Positions 11,880 to 21,214 of a DNA stretch of 64,000 nt are shown here, piece by piece. The translations under genes were made by a program, and so were the position numbers. This DNA is from Ensifer adhaerens (GTDB taxonomy: Bacteria > Pseudomonadota > Alphaproteobacteria > Rhizobiales > Rhizobiaceae): assembly GCF_002007205.1 (NCBI RefSeq), contig NZ_LAZS01000014.1:372001-436000 (forward strand), in the 5' to 3' direction. The notes below the pieces were generated by a model. The model worked only from the letters and a program-made list of their open reading frames with translations. It was not told the origin of the DNA and searched no databases. Position 1 is the first letter of the stretch. Every line of letters starts with the position of its first letter.

Positions 11880-12419
11880 TCAAAATGGCTTCACAACGAC
11901 CATGATGACGATGAGGATCATCAAGAGCGTAGGGGCCTCGTTCATCAACCGCCAGTAACGCGCGTCGTGCTTGTTTTCGTCGCGCTGGAAGGCGCGCACG
12001 GCGCGGCCGAAGCGCATGTGGACGCCCGTCAGCAGCACCACGAAGAAAAGCTTGGCATGCAGCCAGCCGCCCTGGAAGCCATAGACGCTCCACGCGAGGT
12101 AGAGCCCCAGCACCCAGGAGATCATCATTGCCGGGTTCATGATGACCTTCAGGAGCCGCAGCTCCATCATCTTGAAGGTCTCCGACTGTGGGGAGCCGGG
12201 TTCCGCATCCGTGTGGTAGATGAAGAGCCGCGGCATGTAGAGCAGCGCCGCCATCCACGACATCACCGCGATGACGTGCAGCGCCTTGATCCAGAGATAG
12301 AAATCGTCCGGCCGCCAGACGAACAGACCGGCAAGCAGTGCCGCGAAAGCGCCGATCGCGATCGCCGCTCTCAACTCCGCCCTGTTGCCTGGCGCCTGAT
12401 CCGTCTGCTTTTCAGCCAT
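11880..12419 (-). CDS. hemJ: Protoporphyrinogen IX oxidase, HemJ type
   Basis: Integral membrane enzyme that makes protoporphyrin IX in heme synthesis, used by bacteria lacking HemG and HemY. The 179-residue product has four or five hydrophobic helices and the conserved His and Lys of the family (His48 in IKALHVIAVMSWM; Lys123 in WLHAKLFF). It follows hemE with its ATG sharing one base with the hemE stop (TGATG), so the two heme genes are coupled. The N-terminus (first ~15 residues) is polar and less conserved. Confidence 0.9.
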   Translation of the reverse strand: MAEKQTDQAPGNRAELRAAIAIGAFAALLAGLFVWRPDDFYLWIKALHVIAVMSWMAALLYMPRLFIYHTDAEPGSPQSETFKMMELRLLKVIMNPAMMISWVLGLYLAWSVYGFQGGWLHAKLFFVVLLTGVHMRFGRAVRAFQRDENKHDARYWRLMNEAPTLLMILIVIMVVVKPF

Positions 12420-13450
12420 CAGCGCGCTCCGCGAACACGGGCGACGAGCGCGGACACATGTTCCGGATCGGCCTGCGGCGTGATGCCATGCCCGAGATTG
12501 AAGATCAGCGGTCCATGGCCGAGTGCGTCAAGGATACGGTCGATGCCTTGTTCCAGCGCCAGTCCGCCGGCGACGACCCGCATCGGATCGAGATTGCCCT
12601 GCAACGGTCCTTCCTTCTGCAGATCCTTTGCGAAGGACAGGGGAACGGTCCAGTCGAGGCCGATGGCGTCGGCACCCGTCGCCTGCCGGTATCCGTTCAA
12701 GAGCTGCCCTGCGCCCTTGGCAAAGGCGATGATCTTCGCCTGCGGCCGCTGCGCCCGAACGGAGGCAATGATCCGCTGCACCGGCTTGACGGCGTAGCGG
12801 GCGAATTCTTCCTCGCCGAGAACGCCCGCCCAGGAATCGAAGATCTGCACCGCATCGGCGCCGGCATCGATCTGCCGCACGAGATAGTCGGCCGACACAT
12901 CCGCCAGGAACGAGAGCAGATGGTCGAAGACTTCAGGATTGCGATAGGCGAAGAGACGGGCAGGGGCCTGGTCCGGCGTCCCCTGTCCGGCGATCATATA
13001 GGTCGCAACCGTCCAGGGCGCCCCACAGAAGCCGAGCAGCGTTGTTTCGAGGGGCAGTTCGGAACGCAAACGCGACACCGTCTCAAAGACGGGCTGGAGG
13101 TGCTCAGCGATGCCCTCAGGCTTCAGCCTGCGGATACCGTCGACGTCGATCGGATCCATTCGCGGCCCATGACCTTCCTCAAAGCGCACATTGCGTTTCA
13201 GCGCATCGGGAATGACCAGGATGTCGGAGAAGAGAATGGCAGCGTCAAAGGCGTAGCGCCGGATCGGCTGCAGCGTCACCTCGACGGCGAGATCGGGTGT
13301 GTAACAGAGATCGAGGAAGCTCCCGGCCTCGGCGCGCGTTGCCCTGTACTCCGGCAGATAACGGCCTGCCTGGCGCATGAGCCAGACCGGAGGAGGTGAT
13401 ACCGTCTTCCCTGCCAAAACTTCCAGAACCTTTCTGCGCGTTTCGGTCAC
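12419..13450 (-). CDS. hemE: Uroporphyrinogen III decarboxylase
   Basis: Removes four carboxyl groups from uroporphyrinogen III to give coproporphyrinogen III. The GTG at 13450 ([12 protein letters not shown]) is chosen because a GGAG ribosome site lies nine bases upstream; it gives 343 residues. A TTG at 13477 would extend it by nine codons. Family signatures are [16 protein letters not shown] near the N-terminus and [14 protein letters not shown] in the middle. It is the last gene before the putative origin. In Caulobacter and relatives hemE flanks the chromosomal origin, and this layout repeats that. Confidence 0.95.
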   Translation of the reverse strand: MTETRRKVLEVLAGKTVSPPPVWLMRQAGRYLPEYRATRAEAGSFLDLCYTPDLAVEVTLQPIRRYAFDAAILFSDILVIPDALKRNVRFEEGHGPRMDPIDVDGIRRLKPEGIAEHLQPVFETVSRLRSELPLETTLLGFCGAPWTVATYMIAGQGTPDQAPARLFAYRNPEVFDHLLSFLADVSADYLVRQIDAGADAVQIFDSWAGVLGEEEFARYAVKPVQRIIASVRAQRPQAKIIAFAKGAGQLLNGYRQATGADAIGLDWTVPLSFAKDLQKEGPLQGNLDPMRVVAGGLALEQGIDRILDALGHGPLIFNLGHGITPQADPEHVSALVARVRGAR

Positions 13451-13857
13451 GGATCGTCTCTCCCAATTTAAAATCAAAGATATTTAGAAGGTTTCTATTT
13501 CTTAGAGTCGGTGGGTATCAAGGATTAAAACAACCCACCGACTTGTCCACGATCGCAGATCACAGGTCCATCTGAGAGGACAATGAGATCGATCTCTGGA
13601 AAAACTCCGTGGTCAATCAAGAAAAGGCTTTCTGAATCAGATCCTTAGTTCGCGTCCGGTTTTTGGTGGGCCTGTGGAGAAGCAGTTGATACGCGTGACA
13701 CTTTGTCGTCTCCGCGAGTCTTTTCCACATTTGCCGCGGATGACTTTCCGCGACAGCGCCAATTGTGAATAACTCGGCGGTTTTCCACTTGCCTGGGTCT
13801 GCGCCCCGTCGTTAGCTGTCATTCATCCCGGCTTATCAACAGCAGCAGGAGAATTGC
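13451..13857. other. oriC: Probable chromosomal replication origin (oriC)
   Basis: A 407-base gene-free region between divergent hemE and ppsR. Next to hemE lies a stretch of mostly A/T (13464-13505), a candidate unwinding element. DnaA-box-like 9-mers follow, most with one mismatch to TTATCCACA: TTCTCCACA on the minus strand (13672-13680), TTTTCCACA (13720-13728), TTATTCACA on the minus strand (13764-13772), TTATCAACA (13833-13841); weaker ones are TTGTCCACG (13543-13551) and TTTTCCACT (13781-13789). GANTC sites for the CcrM methylase occur at 13505, 13634 and 13716. An 11-bp inverted repeat is at 13506-13516/13533-13543. Position next to hemE, the parABS genes and the parS cluster all agree. 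No clear CtrA site was seen. Confidence 0.8.
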
Positions 13858-14679
13858 GTGGAGAACAAGAAAAACTACTTCCACCTTCACCTGATTTCGG
13901 ACTCAACGGGCGAGACTCTGATCGCCGCTGGCCGCGCCGCAGCCGCCCAATTTCAGAGCTCGCATGCGCTCGAGCACGTCTATCCGCTGATCCGCAACCG
14001 CAAGCAGCTGCTGCAGGTGCTCGACGCGATCGACGGCGCACCGGGCATCGTGCTCTATACGATCGTCGATCGAGACCTTGCCGATATCATCGATCGCCGT
14101 TGCCGCGAGATGGGCGTGCCTTGTGTCTCGGTGCTCGATCCGATCATCGACCTTTTCCAGTCCTATCTGGGATCGCCGTCGCGGCGGCGCTCGGGTGCCC
14201 AGCACGTGATGGATGCGGAGTATTTCGCCCGCATCGACGCGCTCAATTTCACCATGGACCATGACGACGGACAGTTGCCCGCCGATTTCGACGAGGCGGA
14301 TGTCGTTCTCGTCGGCATCAGCAGGACGTCGAAGACCCCGACCAGCATCTATCTCGCCAATCGCGGCATCAAGACCGCCAACATCCCGATTGTCCCGGGC
14401 GTGCCGCTCCCCGAACGACTGATGGAGGCGACAAAGCCGCTCGTCGTCGGGCTGATCGCCACGGCTGACCGAATCTCGCAGGTGCGTCAGCACCGGGTGC
14501 TTGGAACGACGCAAGGGTTTCACGGCGATCAGTACACGGACAAGGCTTCGATCACCGAAGAGCTAAAGTATGCCCGCTCGCTTTGCGCGCGTAACAACTG
14601 GCCGGTCATCGACGTCACACGCCGTTCGATCGAGGAAACCGCGGCGGCCATCGTTGCCCTGCGTCCGCGTCTGCGTTAG
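13858..14679 (+). CDS. ppsR: PEP synthase / pyruvate phosphate dikinase regulatory protein
   Basis: DUF299-family bifunctional kinase and phosphorylase that switches PEP synthase or pyruvate phosphate dikinase by ADP-dependent phosphorylation of a Thr. The 273-residue product starts at GTG with a good AGGAG site. It carries the N-terminal SDSTGET motif (residues 14-20) and the P-loop GISRTSKT (153-160), both hallmarks of the family. It is the first gene right of the putative origin. Pyruvate phosphate dikinase is the usual target in rhizobia; the target gene is not in this window. Confidence 0.9.
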   Translation: MENKKNYFHLHLISDSTGETLIAAGRAAAAQFQSSHALEHVYPLIRNRKQLLQVLDAIDGAPGIVLYTIVDRDLADIIDRRCREMGVPCVSVLDPIIDLFQSYLGSPSRRRSGAQHVMDAEYFARIDALNFTMDHDDGQLPADFDEADVVLVGISRTSKTPTSIYLANRGIKTANIPIVPGVPLPERLMEATKPLVVGLIATADRISQVRQHRVLGTTQGFHGDQYTDKASITEELKYARSLCARNNWPVIDVTRRSIEETAAAIVALRPRLR

Positions 14680-14709
14680 ACCGATTCGAACAATACGGGA
14701 ACCTGCGTG

Positions 14710-15309
14710 ATGAATGCTTCGCTCGTCCTGGCCTCGGCAAGCCCGTTTCGCCGTGCGCTTCTGGAAAATGCCGGCCTCGCTTTTGAGGCGAAGGCAGCCA
14801 AAATTGATGAACGTGCGCTGGAAAAGCCGCTCGAAGACGCCGGTGCTGCACCTGAAACCGTGGCCCTGGCGCTGGCGGAAGCAAAGGCGCGCGATGTTGG
14901 CAGGCATTTCGCCGGCGCGCTGGTGATCGGCTCGGATCAGACCATGTCTTTGGACACAAGGGTCTATCACAAACCGAAGGATATGGCAGAGGCGGCTCAG
15001 CACCTTCTGTCGCTCTCAGGCCGAACCCACCGTTTAAACAGTGCGATTGTGCTCCTGCGTGGTGACGAGGTCGTCTGGCGGCATGTTTCTTCCGCCCACA
15101 TGACCGTGCGACCGCTAACGACCGAGTTCGTCGCGCGCCACTTGCAGCGTGTAGGCGAAAAGGCTCTATCGAGCGTCGGGGCCTACCAGCTGGAAGGCGA
15201 GGGCATTCAACTCTTCGAAAAGATCGAGGGTGACTATTTCACCATCCTCGGCCTTCCGATGCTGCCGCTGCTGGCCAAACTTCGTGAACTGGGAACGATC
15301 GATGCGTGA
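14710..15309 (+). CDS. maf: Maf-like nucleoside triphosphate pyrophosphatase
   Basis: House-cleaning enzyme that hydrolyses non-canonical or modified nucleoside triphosphates. The 199-residue product starts with [14 protein letters not shown], which contains the SxSxxR nucleotide-binding motif, and has the [10 protein letters not shown] motif with the catalytic Asp. A GTG immediately precedes the chosen ATG. Its stop codon overlaps the aroE start by eight bases and is itself part of a parS-like site. Member of the ppsR-maf-aroE-coaE-dnaQ run. Confidence 0.88.
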   Translation: MNASLVLASASPFRRALLENAGLAFEAKAAKIDERALEKPLEDAGAAPETVALALAEAKARDVGRHFAGALVIGSDQTMSLDTRVYHKPKDMAEAAQHLLSLSGRTHRLNSAIVLLRGDEVVWRHVSSAHMTVRPLTTEFVARHLQRVGEKALSSVGAYQLEGEGIQLFEKIEGDYFTILGLPMLPLLAKLRELGTIDA

Positions 15310-16159
15310 TTCACGTGAAACATTTGTTAACCACGCCTTTGTCACCGGCTATCCGATCAAGCATTCCCGTTCGCCGCTGATCCATGGCTATTGGCTGAAA
15401 CAGCTCGGTCTGCCCGGCAGCTACCGCGCCCATGAGGTCAAGCCGGAAGACTTCGCCACCTTCATTTCCAGTCTCAAGGATGGCACCTCCGGCTTCCGCG
15501 GCGGCAATGTCACGATCCCTCACAAGGAAGCGGCCTGTCGCTTGGCCGATCGGCCGGACGACCTCAGCCAGGAACTCGGCGCTGCCAATACTCTGTGGGT
15601 TCAGGACGGAAAGGTGCACGCCACCAACACCGACGGCCGCGGCTTTGTTGCCAATCTCGACGAACGGACGGCCGGTTGGGACAGAACCTCGACCGCCGTC
15701 ATTCTCGGCGCCGGCGGTGCCAGCCGCGCGATCATCCAGGCGGTTCGCGACCGCGGCATCAAGACGATCCATGTCGTCAATCGAACTGTCGAGCGCGCGA
15801 AGGAAGTCGCTGACCGGTTCGGCCCGGCGGTCGAAGCTCATCCGATGGGCGCGCTCAAGGAGGTGATGACCGGTGCAGGCCTGTTTATTAACACCACCTC
15901 GCTCGGCATGGACGGTAGCGAAGCACCGGCGATCGACTTCTCAGTCATGGCTTCCAGCGCCGTCGTTACGGACATTGTCTATGTTCCGCTGAAGACGCCG
16001 ATCCTGGCGCAGGCAGAAGCGCAAGGTTTTGCGATCGTCGACGGCTTGGGCATGCTGCTGCATCAGGCGGTACCCGGCTTCGAGCTCTGGTTCGGCTGTC
16101 GGCCGACGGTGGATGCCGATCTTCGACAACGCATCATCGACGACATGGACGGGCACTGA
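15302..16159 (+). CDS. aroE: Shikimate dehydrogenase
   Basis: NADPH-dependent reduction of 3-dehydroshikimate to shikimate in aromatic amino acid synthesis. The 285-residue product contains the shikimate-binding [10 protein letters not shown], the catalytic Lys75 in NVTIPHKEA and Asp111 in TNTDGRGF, and the Rossmann glycine motif [10 protein letters not shown]. The start lies inside maf (eight-base overlap), giving the N-terminus [10 protein letters not shown]; the codons for DSRET are a parS-like site. The coaE ATG shares its first base with the aroE stop. Confidence 0.95.
   Translation: MRDSRETFVNHAFVTGYPIKHSRSPLIHGYWLKQLGLPGSYRAHEVKPEDFATFISSLKDGTSGFRGGNVTIPHKEAACRLADRPDDLSQELGAANTLWVQDGKVHATNTDGRGFVANLDERTAGWDRTSTAVILGAGGASRAIIQAVRDRGIKTIHVVNRTVERAKEVADRFGPAVEAHPMGALKEVMTGAGLFINTTSLGMDGSEAPAIDFSVMASSAVVTDIVYVPLKTPILAQAEAQGFAIVDGLGMLLHQAVPGFELWFGCRPTVDADLRQRIIDDMDGH
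15307..15322. promoter_or_regulatory. parS: parS-like site across the maf stop and aroE start
   Basis: TGATTCACGTGAAACA, 15 of 16 matches to the parS consensus. Its first three bases are the maf stop codon and the rest encodes residues of AroE. It is the only member of the cluster right of the putative origin within the window. Confidence 0.8.
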
Positions 16160-16761
16160 TGATTATCCTCGGACTCACCGGATCGATCGCCATGGGCAAG
16201 TCGACGACCGCCCAGATGTTTCGCGACTTCGGCGTGGCGGTGAACGACGCCGACGAGGTCGTGCATCAGCTCTATGGCGGCGAGGCGGTGGCGCCGGTCG
16301 AGGCGGCCTTTCCCGGAAGCACGAGAGATGGAAAGGTCGATCGCACGGAACTCTCGCGCCAGCTGATGCAGGCGCCGGAGCGATTGCGTGAACTTGAGGC
16401 GATCGTCCATCCGCTGGTGCGCGGCAAGGAGCAGGAGTTCCTCACGGAAAACCGTGCCGCCAACGCGCCGTTTGTGGTCCTCGACATTCCTCTCCTGTTT
16501 GAAACGGGCGCGGAAAAGCGGGTCGACCGCGTCGTCGTCGTGTCCTGTTCGGCCGAACTGCAGCGAGAGCGCGCGTTGAAACGCCCTGGGATGACCGAGG
16601 AAAAACTCGCGATGATCCTTGCGCGGCAGGTGCCGGACAGCGAAAAGCGTAAACGCGCCGACTTCATCATCGATACCAGCGACAGTTTCGACGTCACCCG
16701 GGCCCAAGTGAAGGCCGTCGTCGACGAACTCGCAGCCAGCAACGGAGACGCGGATGCGTGA
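16159..16761 (+). CDS. coaE: Dephospho-CoA kinase
   Basis: Last step of coenzyme A synthesis: ATP-dependent phosphorylation of dephospho-CoA. The 200-residue product has the Walker A GSIAMGKS at residues 8-15, the [10 protein letters not shown] motif and the DIPLLFE motif. One-base overlap with aroE (TGATG) and eight-base overlap with dnaQ. The aroE-coaE-dnaQ order is conserved in Rhizobiales. Confidence 0.95.
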   Translation: MIILGLTGSIAMGKSTTAQMFRDFGVAVNDADEVVHQLYGGEAVAPVEAAFPGSTRDGKVDRTELSRQLMQAPERLRELEAIVHPLVRGKEQEFLTENRAANAPFVVLDIPLLFETGAEKRVDRVVVVSCSAELQRERALKRPGMTEEKLAMILARQVPDSEKRKRADFIIDTSDSFDVTRAQVKAVVDELAASNGDADA

Positions 16762-17458
16762 GATCATCTTCGATACGGAAACGACGGGCCTCGACAATCG
16801 CGAGGACCGGGTGATCGAAATCGGCGGCGTCGAGCTTGAGAACCAGTTTCCGACCGGTCGCACGCTGCATATCTTCATCAATCCCGGCAGCCGCAAGGTT
16901 CATCCGGATGCGCTCGCCATCCACGGGATTACCGATGACTTCCTGAAGGACAAGCCCCCCTTTGCCGAGGTGGTCGAAGATATCCTCGGGTTCTTCGGCG
17001 ATGCGCGTTGGGTCGCGCACAACGCCACCTTCGACATGGGTTTCATCAACGCCGAGTTCGCGCGTCTGGGCATGCCGCCGATCGCCATTGATCGGGTGAC
17101 GGACACCTTGGCGCTCGCCCGCCGCAAAAACCCGATGGGGCCGAACTCGCTCGATGCGCTTTGCCGTCGCTACGGCATCGACAATTCGCACCGTGCCAAG
17201 CACGGGGCGCTTCTCGACTCCGAACTGCTGGCGGAAGTCTACATCGAGATGATCGGCGGCCGTCAGGCGGCGCTCGGCCTTGTGCACGGCAAATCGACCG
17301 ACCAGGCAATCGAACTCGACGACGCGCCAATCCTTATCGGCCAGCGGCCGCGCCCCTTGCCGAACCGGCTCTCGGAGGCGGATCTGGCTGCCCATGCGGC
17401 GTTGATCGCAAAGATCGGCGCCAAGGCGATCTGGGCAAAATACGAACCCCAGGAATAA
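16754..17458 (+). CDS. dnaQ: DNA polymerase III epsilon subunit (proofreading exonuclease)
   Basis: 3'-5' exonuclease that proofreads replication. The 234-residue product has the DEDDh motifs: Exo I FDTETTG (Asp7, Glu9), Exo [14 protein letters not shown], and Exo III with [11 protein letters not shown] supplying His and Asp. The [11 protein letters not shown] stretch is typical of DnaQ. The C-terminus, which binds the polymerase alpha subunit, follows. Overlaps coaE by eight bases. A bidirectional terminator follows. Confidence 0.95.
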   Translation: MREIIFDTETTGLDNREDRVIEIGGVELENQFPTGRTLHIFINPGSRKVHPDALAIHGITDDFLKDKPPFAEVVEDILGFFGDARWVAHNATFDMGFINAEFARLGMPPIAIDRVTDTLALARRKNPMGPNSLDALCRRYGIDNSHRAKHGALLDSELLAEVYIEMIGGRQAALGLVHGKSTDQAIELDDAPILIGQRPRPLPNRLSEADLAAHAALIAKIGAKAIWAKYEPQE

Positions 17459-17467
17459 GGCAGATAC

Positions 17468-17502
17468 GAAAAAGCCCGGCGCATTGGCCGGGCTTTTCGT
17501 TT
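17468..17502. terminator. Bidirectional intrinsic terminator between dnaQ and secB
   Basis: Ten-base perfect stem (AAAGCCCGGC at 17471-17480, complement at 17487-17496) with a six-base loop, flanked by A's on the left and T's on the right. It serves dnaQ rightward and secB leftward. Confidence 0.88.
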
Positions 17503-17520
17503 CAGCGATCTGAAATTCGA

Positions 17521-18018
17521 TCAGTTTGCGGTTTCGTTCGAAACCTGTGCGCGGACCTTTTCTTCGGCCATGCGCTGGGCGAACATCTGCGCGAAATCGA
17601 TCGGGTCGATCATCAGCGGCGGGAAGCCGCCATTGCGGGTCGCGTCGGCAACGATCTGACGGGCGAACGGGAACAGCAGGCGCGGGCACTCGATGAAGAG
17701 CAGCGGCAGCATGTGCTCCTGCGGGAAGCCGGCAACGCGGAATACGCCGCCATAGGCGAGCTCGACGTTGAAGAGAACGCGGTCGCCATCCTTTGCTTCT
17801 GCGTTCAGCGAGAGGACGACGTCGAAGTCGTTCTCTGCGAGCGGATTGGCATTGACGTTGACGTTGATATTGATCGACGGCGCCTTGTCACGGGCCTGCA
17901 GCGAACGCGGCGCGCCCGGGTTTTCGAAGGAGAGGTCCTTGATATACTGGGCGAGGATGTTCAGCGTCGGGCTCTGCTGCGCGCTGCCGTTGCCGTTGGA
18001 TGCGGTATCAGTCGTCAT
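17521..18018 (-). CDS. secB: Protein-export chaperone SecB
   Basis: Tetrameric cytosolic chaperone that keeps preproteins unfolded and hands them to SecA. The ATG at 18018 (MTTDTASNG, with GAGGAA ahead) gives 165 residues. Conserved features include the [19 protein letters not shown] segment near the N-terminus and the [10 protein letters not shown] and [23 protein letters not shown] blocks, the second being strongly conserved in SecB. An extension to 18057 lacks a ribosome site. It converges on dnaQ. Confidence 0.96.
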   Translation of the reverse strand: MTTDTASNGNGSAQQSPTLNILAQYIKDLSFENPGAPRSLQARDKAPSININVNVNANPLAENDFDVVLSLNAEAKDGDRVLFNVELAYGGVFRVAGFPQEHMLPLLFIECPRLLFPFARQIVADATRNGGFPPLMIDPIDFAQMFAQRMAEEKVRAQVSNETAN

Positions 18019-18200
18019 AAGGGTTCCTCGACAAAAATAGGTGAGGCCATCTAGCATTTCGGCCTAGGGCTTACAACCCTGCGGGCCCGGCGCTTTCCAG
18101 CCGGCGCGCGGGCTTCCGCTCCAGCGCGGACAGCGGCAAGCATGCTCCGGAATGTGGGCGAGAGAGTGCCGTTCGCGCATTCTCCCATCGATGCATCGAG

Positions 18201-18698
18201 TTAAGGCCGGCGGCGGTCGCCGACCTGCGGCGGATCCTCGTCGTCGGTCCGCGAGAATTCGCCCTCTTCGAGATCGATGACCCGCGGCGAGGGACGCGGT
18301 TCGCGCGACTGTGTCCAGCCCGCACCGGATGCCGCGGTCACGATTGTCATTCTCTTGCGCAGGAAACCGGCAACTGCATTGCGCACAAAAGGCAGAAACA
18401 GCAGGAGGCCGATGACATCGCTGACGAAGCCCGGCACCACGAGCAGGATGGCCGCGACAAACAGCAATGCGCCGCCAAGCACCTCCCGGCCCGGGTCGCT
18501 GCCGTTGCGGGTGGCGTCCTGCATCCGGCGAATGACGGTAAATCCCTGGACTCTCAGCAGGATAACGCCGACAACTGCGCTTAGCAGTACCAGCAGCAGC
18601 GTCATCAGGAGGCCGATCTCTCGACCGACGACGACGAAACCGGCGATCTCGGCGAGCGGAAGCCCAAGAATGGCAAGGGGGATAAGAAATGAACGCAT
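18201..18698 (-). CDS. fxsA: FxsA-family membrane protein
   Basis: Small cytoplasmic-membrane protein; in E. coli, overproduction eases exclusion of phage T7 by the F plasmid, and the native role is unknown. The 165-residue product has three to four hydrophobic segments and the family pattern LPLAEIAGFVVVG, then GGALLFVAAILLVVPGFVSDVIGLLLFLP. The C-terminal tail is acidic and polar. It lies between secB and the divergent Tim44-like gene; the 182 bases between secB and fxsA show no gene. Confidence 0.85.
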   Translation of the reverse strand: MRSFLIPLAILGLPLAEIAGFVVVGREIGLLMTLLLVLLSAVVGVILLRVQGFTVIRRMQDATRNGSDPGREVLGGALLFVAAILLVVPGFVSDVIGLLLFLPFVRNAVAGFLRKRMTIVTAASGAGWTQSREPRPSPRVIDLEEGEFSRTDDEDPPQVGDRRRP

Positions 18699-18828
18699 TG
18701 ATGCTGCCCGAAAATGAAGCTTGGTGTCACATCCCCGTCTAAGGGTGCGACATCGCCATTTGAATGATCTATTCTTGCGGACTATATGGAATAACCACGA
18801 GAAATTCTAACAGCGGTTCCGGGTGGAA

Positions 18829-19533
18829 ATGGGCTCTTTCGACTTCATCACGTTTTTTTTCCTGATCGCCGCGGTGGTCATCTTCCTGCAACTGCGCAGC
18901 GTCTTGGGCCGCCGGACCGGGAACGAGCGGCCGCCGTTCGATCCCTATTCGCCGCGCGACATGAGCCAGGGGCCGGATAACGGCGACAAGGGCAAGGTCG
19001 TGCAGTTGCCGCGCCGCGAGACTGCGGACGAAGAGGCGAACCGTTACGAAACGATCGATGCCTTCGCCAAGACTGGAACGACGCTGAACACCCAGCTGCG
19101 GGCGCTGAGCGATGCGGATCAGGGTTTCGATCCCAAGGAATTCGTCAACGGCGCCAAGATGGCCTACGAGATGATCGTCATGGCCTTTGCGGACGGCGAC
19201 CGCAAGACGCTGAAGAATCTGCTGTCCCGCGAGGTCTACGAAGGCTTCGACGCGGCGATCACCGATCGCGAGCGCAAGGGTGAAGTGGTGAAGTCCACCT
19301 TCGTCGGTATCGACAAGGCCGACATCATTCACGCCGAAGTGAAGGACAGCGAAGAAAACATCACCGTCCGCATCGTCAGCCAGCTGATTTCCGCGACCTA
19401 TGACAAGCAGGGCGGTCTGATCGACGGCGACGCTGAGTCGGTTGCGGAGGTCAACGATCTCTGGACTTTCGCGCGCGACATTCGTTCGCGGGATCCGAAC
19501 TGGAAGCTGATCGCCACCGAATCCGAAAACTGA
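18829..19533 (+). CDS. Tim44/TimA-like membrane-anchored protein
   Basis: Bacterial relative of mitochondrial import protein Tim44; its role in bacteria is not settled. One N-terminal membrane helix (about residues 4-24, FDFITFFFLIAAVVIFLQL) is followed by a charged linker and a C-terminal Tim44-like domain (about 90-230) ending WTFARDIRSRDPNWKLIATESE. The ATG at 18829 is preferred over a GTG at 18823, giving 234 residues. It heads a tight group with mltA, smr and an XRE regulator (15-base gap, then overlaps), and is divergent from fxsA. Confidence 0.85.
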   Translation: MGSFDFITFFFLIAAVVIFLQLRSVLGRRTGNERPPFDPYSPRDMSQGPDNGDKGKVVQLPRRETADEEANRYETIDAFAKTGTTLNTQLRALSDADQGFDPKEFVNGAKMAYEMIVMAFADGDRKTLKNLLSREVYEGFDAAITDRERKGEVVKSTFVGIDKADIIHAEVKDSEENITVRIVSQLISATYDKQGGLIDGDAESVAEVNDLWTFARDIRSRDPNWKLIATESEN

Positions 19534-19548
19534 GCGGACGCGGTACCG

Positions 19549-20652
19549 ATGTCCTATCGACTTGAGCCAGCCCGTTTCTCCGAGCTTCCGGGCTGGCAGA
19601 ATGATGATCCGACCGCGGTGATCGAGGCGATGCGCCGCTGTCATCAGCATGTCTCGACGGTCAAACCCTATCGCACGGGTTCTCTCGGGATTTCGGTCGA
19701 CGATCTTTCGCCGGCCTTTTCCGCCTCTGAGCAGCAAGGCGGTAGCGGCGAGAACGCAAGGGCGTTCTTCGAAGAACATTTCGTCCCCTTCCGGATCGTC
19801 ACTGAAACGGGCTCCGGTTTTGTCACCGCCTTCTATGAGCCTGAGATCGATGTTCGCGCCGAAGCGGACGCGATCTACCGTTACCCGCTGTACCGCCGTC
19901 CGGATGAGCTGGTGGATATCACCGATGCAAATCGGCCCGATGGCATGGATCCCTATTTCGCCTTCGGACTTTCCGAGGGTGGTCGGGTCCGTGAGTATCC
20001 GGACAGGCAAGCGATCGAGCAGGGCTATCTTGCCGGCCGTGGCCTGGAGATCGCCTATGCGAAGTCCAAGGTCGAGGTCTTCTTCGTTCATGTGCAAGGT
20101 GCGGCCCGGCTCCGGTTTCCGGACGGCGCCCGTCGGCGCGTCACCTATGCCGCCAAGACCGGGCACTATTTCTCAGCCGTCGGCAAATTGCTGATCGAGC
20201 GTGGCAAGATCGACGCCGCCACCGTCTCGATGATGAGCATTCGCGACTGGCTGGAAGCGCATCCCGATGAGGTCGATGAGGTTCTCTGGCACAACCGGTC
20301 GTTTATCTTCTTCCGCGAGGCAGACGTCGAGGACGAGCGGCTGGGGCCGATTGCCGCCGCCAAGGTCTCGCTAGAACCGGACCGGTCGTTGGCGGTGGAT
20401 CGTCTGATCCACACCTTCGGCGTTCCCTTTTTTATCGCGAGCGAGAGCCTGACGCGCCTCGATGATGGAAAGCCCTTCCAGCGCCTGATGCTGGCGCTCG
20501 ATACGGGCTCGGCAATCGTCGGCCCGGCGCGCGGCGATATCTTCACCGGGTCCGGTTTCGAGGCCGGCGAAAGGGCCGGAGCGGTTCGCAACGCGGCCGA
20601 CTTCTACGTCTTCGTTCCCAAGGCGGCCGCGGCCCGTTACGGCCATGGCTAA
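19549..20652 (+). CDS. mltA: MltA-type lytic transglycosylase
   Basis: Cleaves peptidoglycan glycan strands to 1,6-anhydro-muropeptides. The 367-residue product has the MltA domain (FVTAFYEPEIDVRA and IAYAKSKVEVFFVHVQGAARL) and a C-terminal 3D domain whose Asp residues (ALDTGSAIVGPARGDIF) include the catalytic acid. No signal peptide or lipobox is visible at the N-terminus (MSYRLEPARF), and the previous stop is only 15 bases upstream, leaving no room for one. It overlaps smr by eight bases. Confidence 0.9.
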   Translation: MSYRLEPARFSELPGWQNDDPTAVIEAMRRCHQHVSTVKPYRTGSLGISVDDLSPAFSASEQQGGSGENARAFFEEHFVPFRIVTETGSGFVTAFYEPEIDVRAEADAIYRYPLYRRPDELVDITDANRPDGMDPYFAFGLSEGGRVREYPDRQAIEQGYLAGRGLEIAYAKSKVEVFFVHVQGAARLRFPDGARRRVTYAAKTGHYFSAVGKLLIERGKIDAATVSMMSIRDWLEAHPDEVDEVLWHNRSFIFFREADVEDERLGPIAAAKVSLEPDRSLAVDRLIHTFGVPFFIASESLTRLDDGKPFQRLMLALDTGSAIVGPARGDIFTGSGFEAGERAGAVRNAADFYVFVPKAAAARYGHG

Positions 20653-21214
20653 GGACAAGAAGCTCTCGGCCGAGGATCGCATTCTCTGGGGCAAGGTTGC
20701 CCGTTCGGCGAGACCGATGCCGGGTCGGCTCGCCGACCTGATGGACATTCTGGCTGAGGACGATCAGCCAAAGCCTCCGGAAGAGGCGAAGGGCAAGCAG
20801 CAGCGGCAACAACCGTCAACGGCCCCCGAGCAGCCCGGCATAGCGCTGACGAAGAAGCCCGGCGAAAAAGTGCATCATCCATTGGAACGCCCGGTCAAGC
20901 GCAAGCTGGCCAAGGGGCATCTGGTGCTCGAGGGGAGGATCGACCTTCACGGCATGATCCAGAGCGAAGCGCACGGTCTTCTTCTGCAGTTTCTGTTGAG
21001 GGCGCACGAGCGGGGGCTGCGGCATGTGCTCGTCATTACCGGCAAGGGCACCTCGTTCGGCAGCGACGGCGCGTTGAAGCGAGCCGTGCCGCTCTGGTTC
21101 TCGCTTCCCGAATTCCGGCCGCTGATCTCGTCCTATGAGCCCGCCGCTCGTAATCATGGCGGCGACGGCGCACTCTATGTTCGCCTGGCACGGGTGAGAG
21201 GTAGCGCGCTATGA
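20645..21214 (+). CDS. Smr-domain protein
   Basis: Small MutS-related (Smr) domain protein, a putative nuclease of unknown target. The 189-residue product has a charged, Gln-rich N-terminal half and a C-terminal Smr domain with the signature LDLHG-like IDLHGM (residues 99-104) and the TGKG loop (about 131-134). It starts inside mltA and its stop overlaps the following XRE gene by four bases, so the four-gene group is translationally coupled. Confidence 0.88.
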   Translation: MAKDKKLSAEDRILWGKVARSARPMPGRLADLMDILAEDDQPKPPEEAKGKQQRQQPSTAPEQPGIALTKKPGEKVHHPLERPVKRKLAKGHLVLEGRIDLHGMIQSEAHGLLLQFLLRAHERGLRHVLVITGKGTSFGSDGALKRAVPLWFSLPEFRPLISSYEPAARNHGGDGALYVRLARVRGSAL

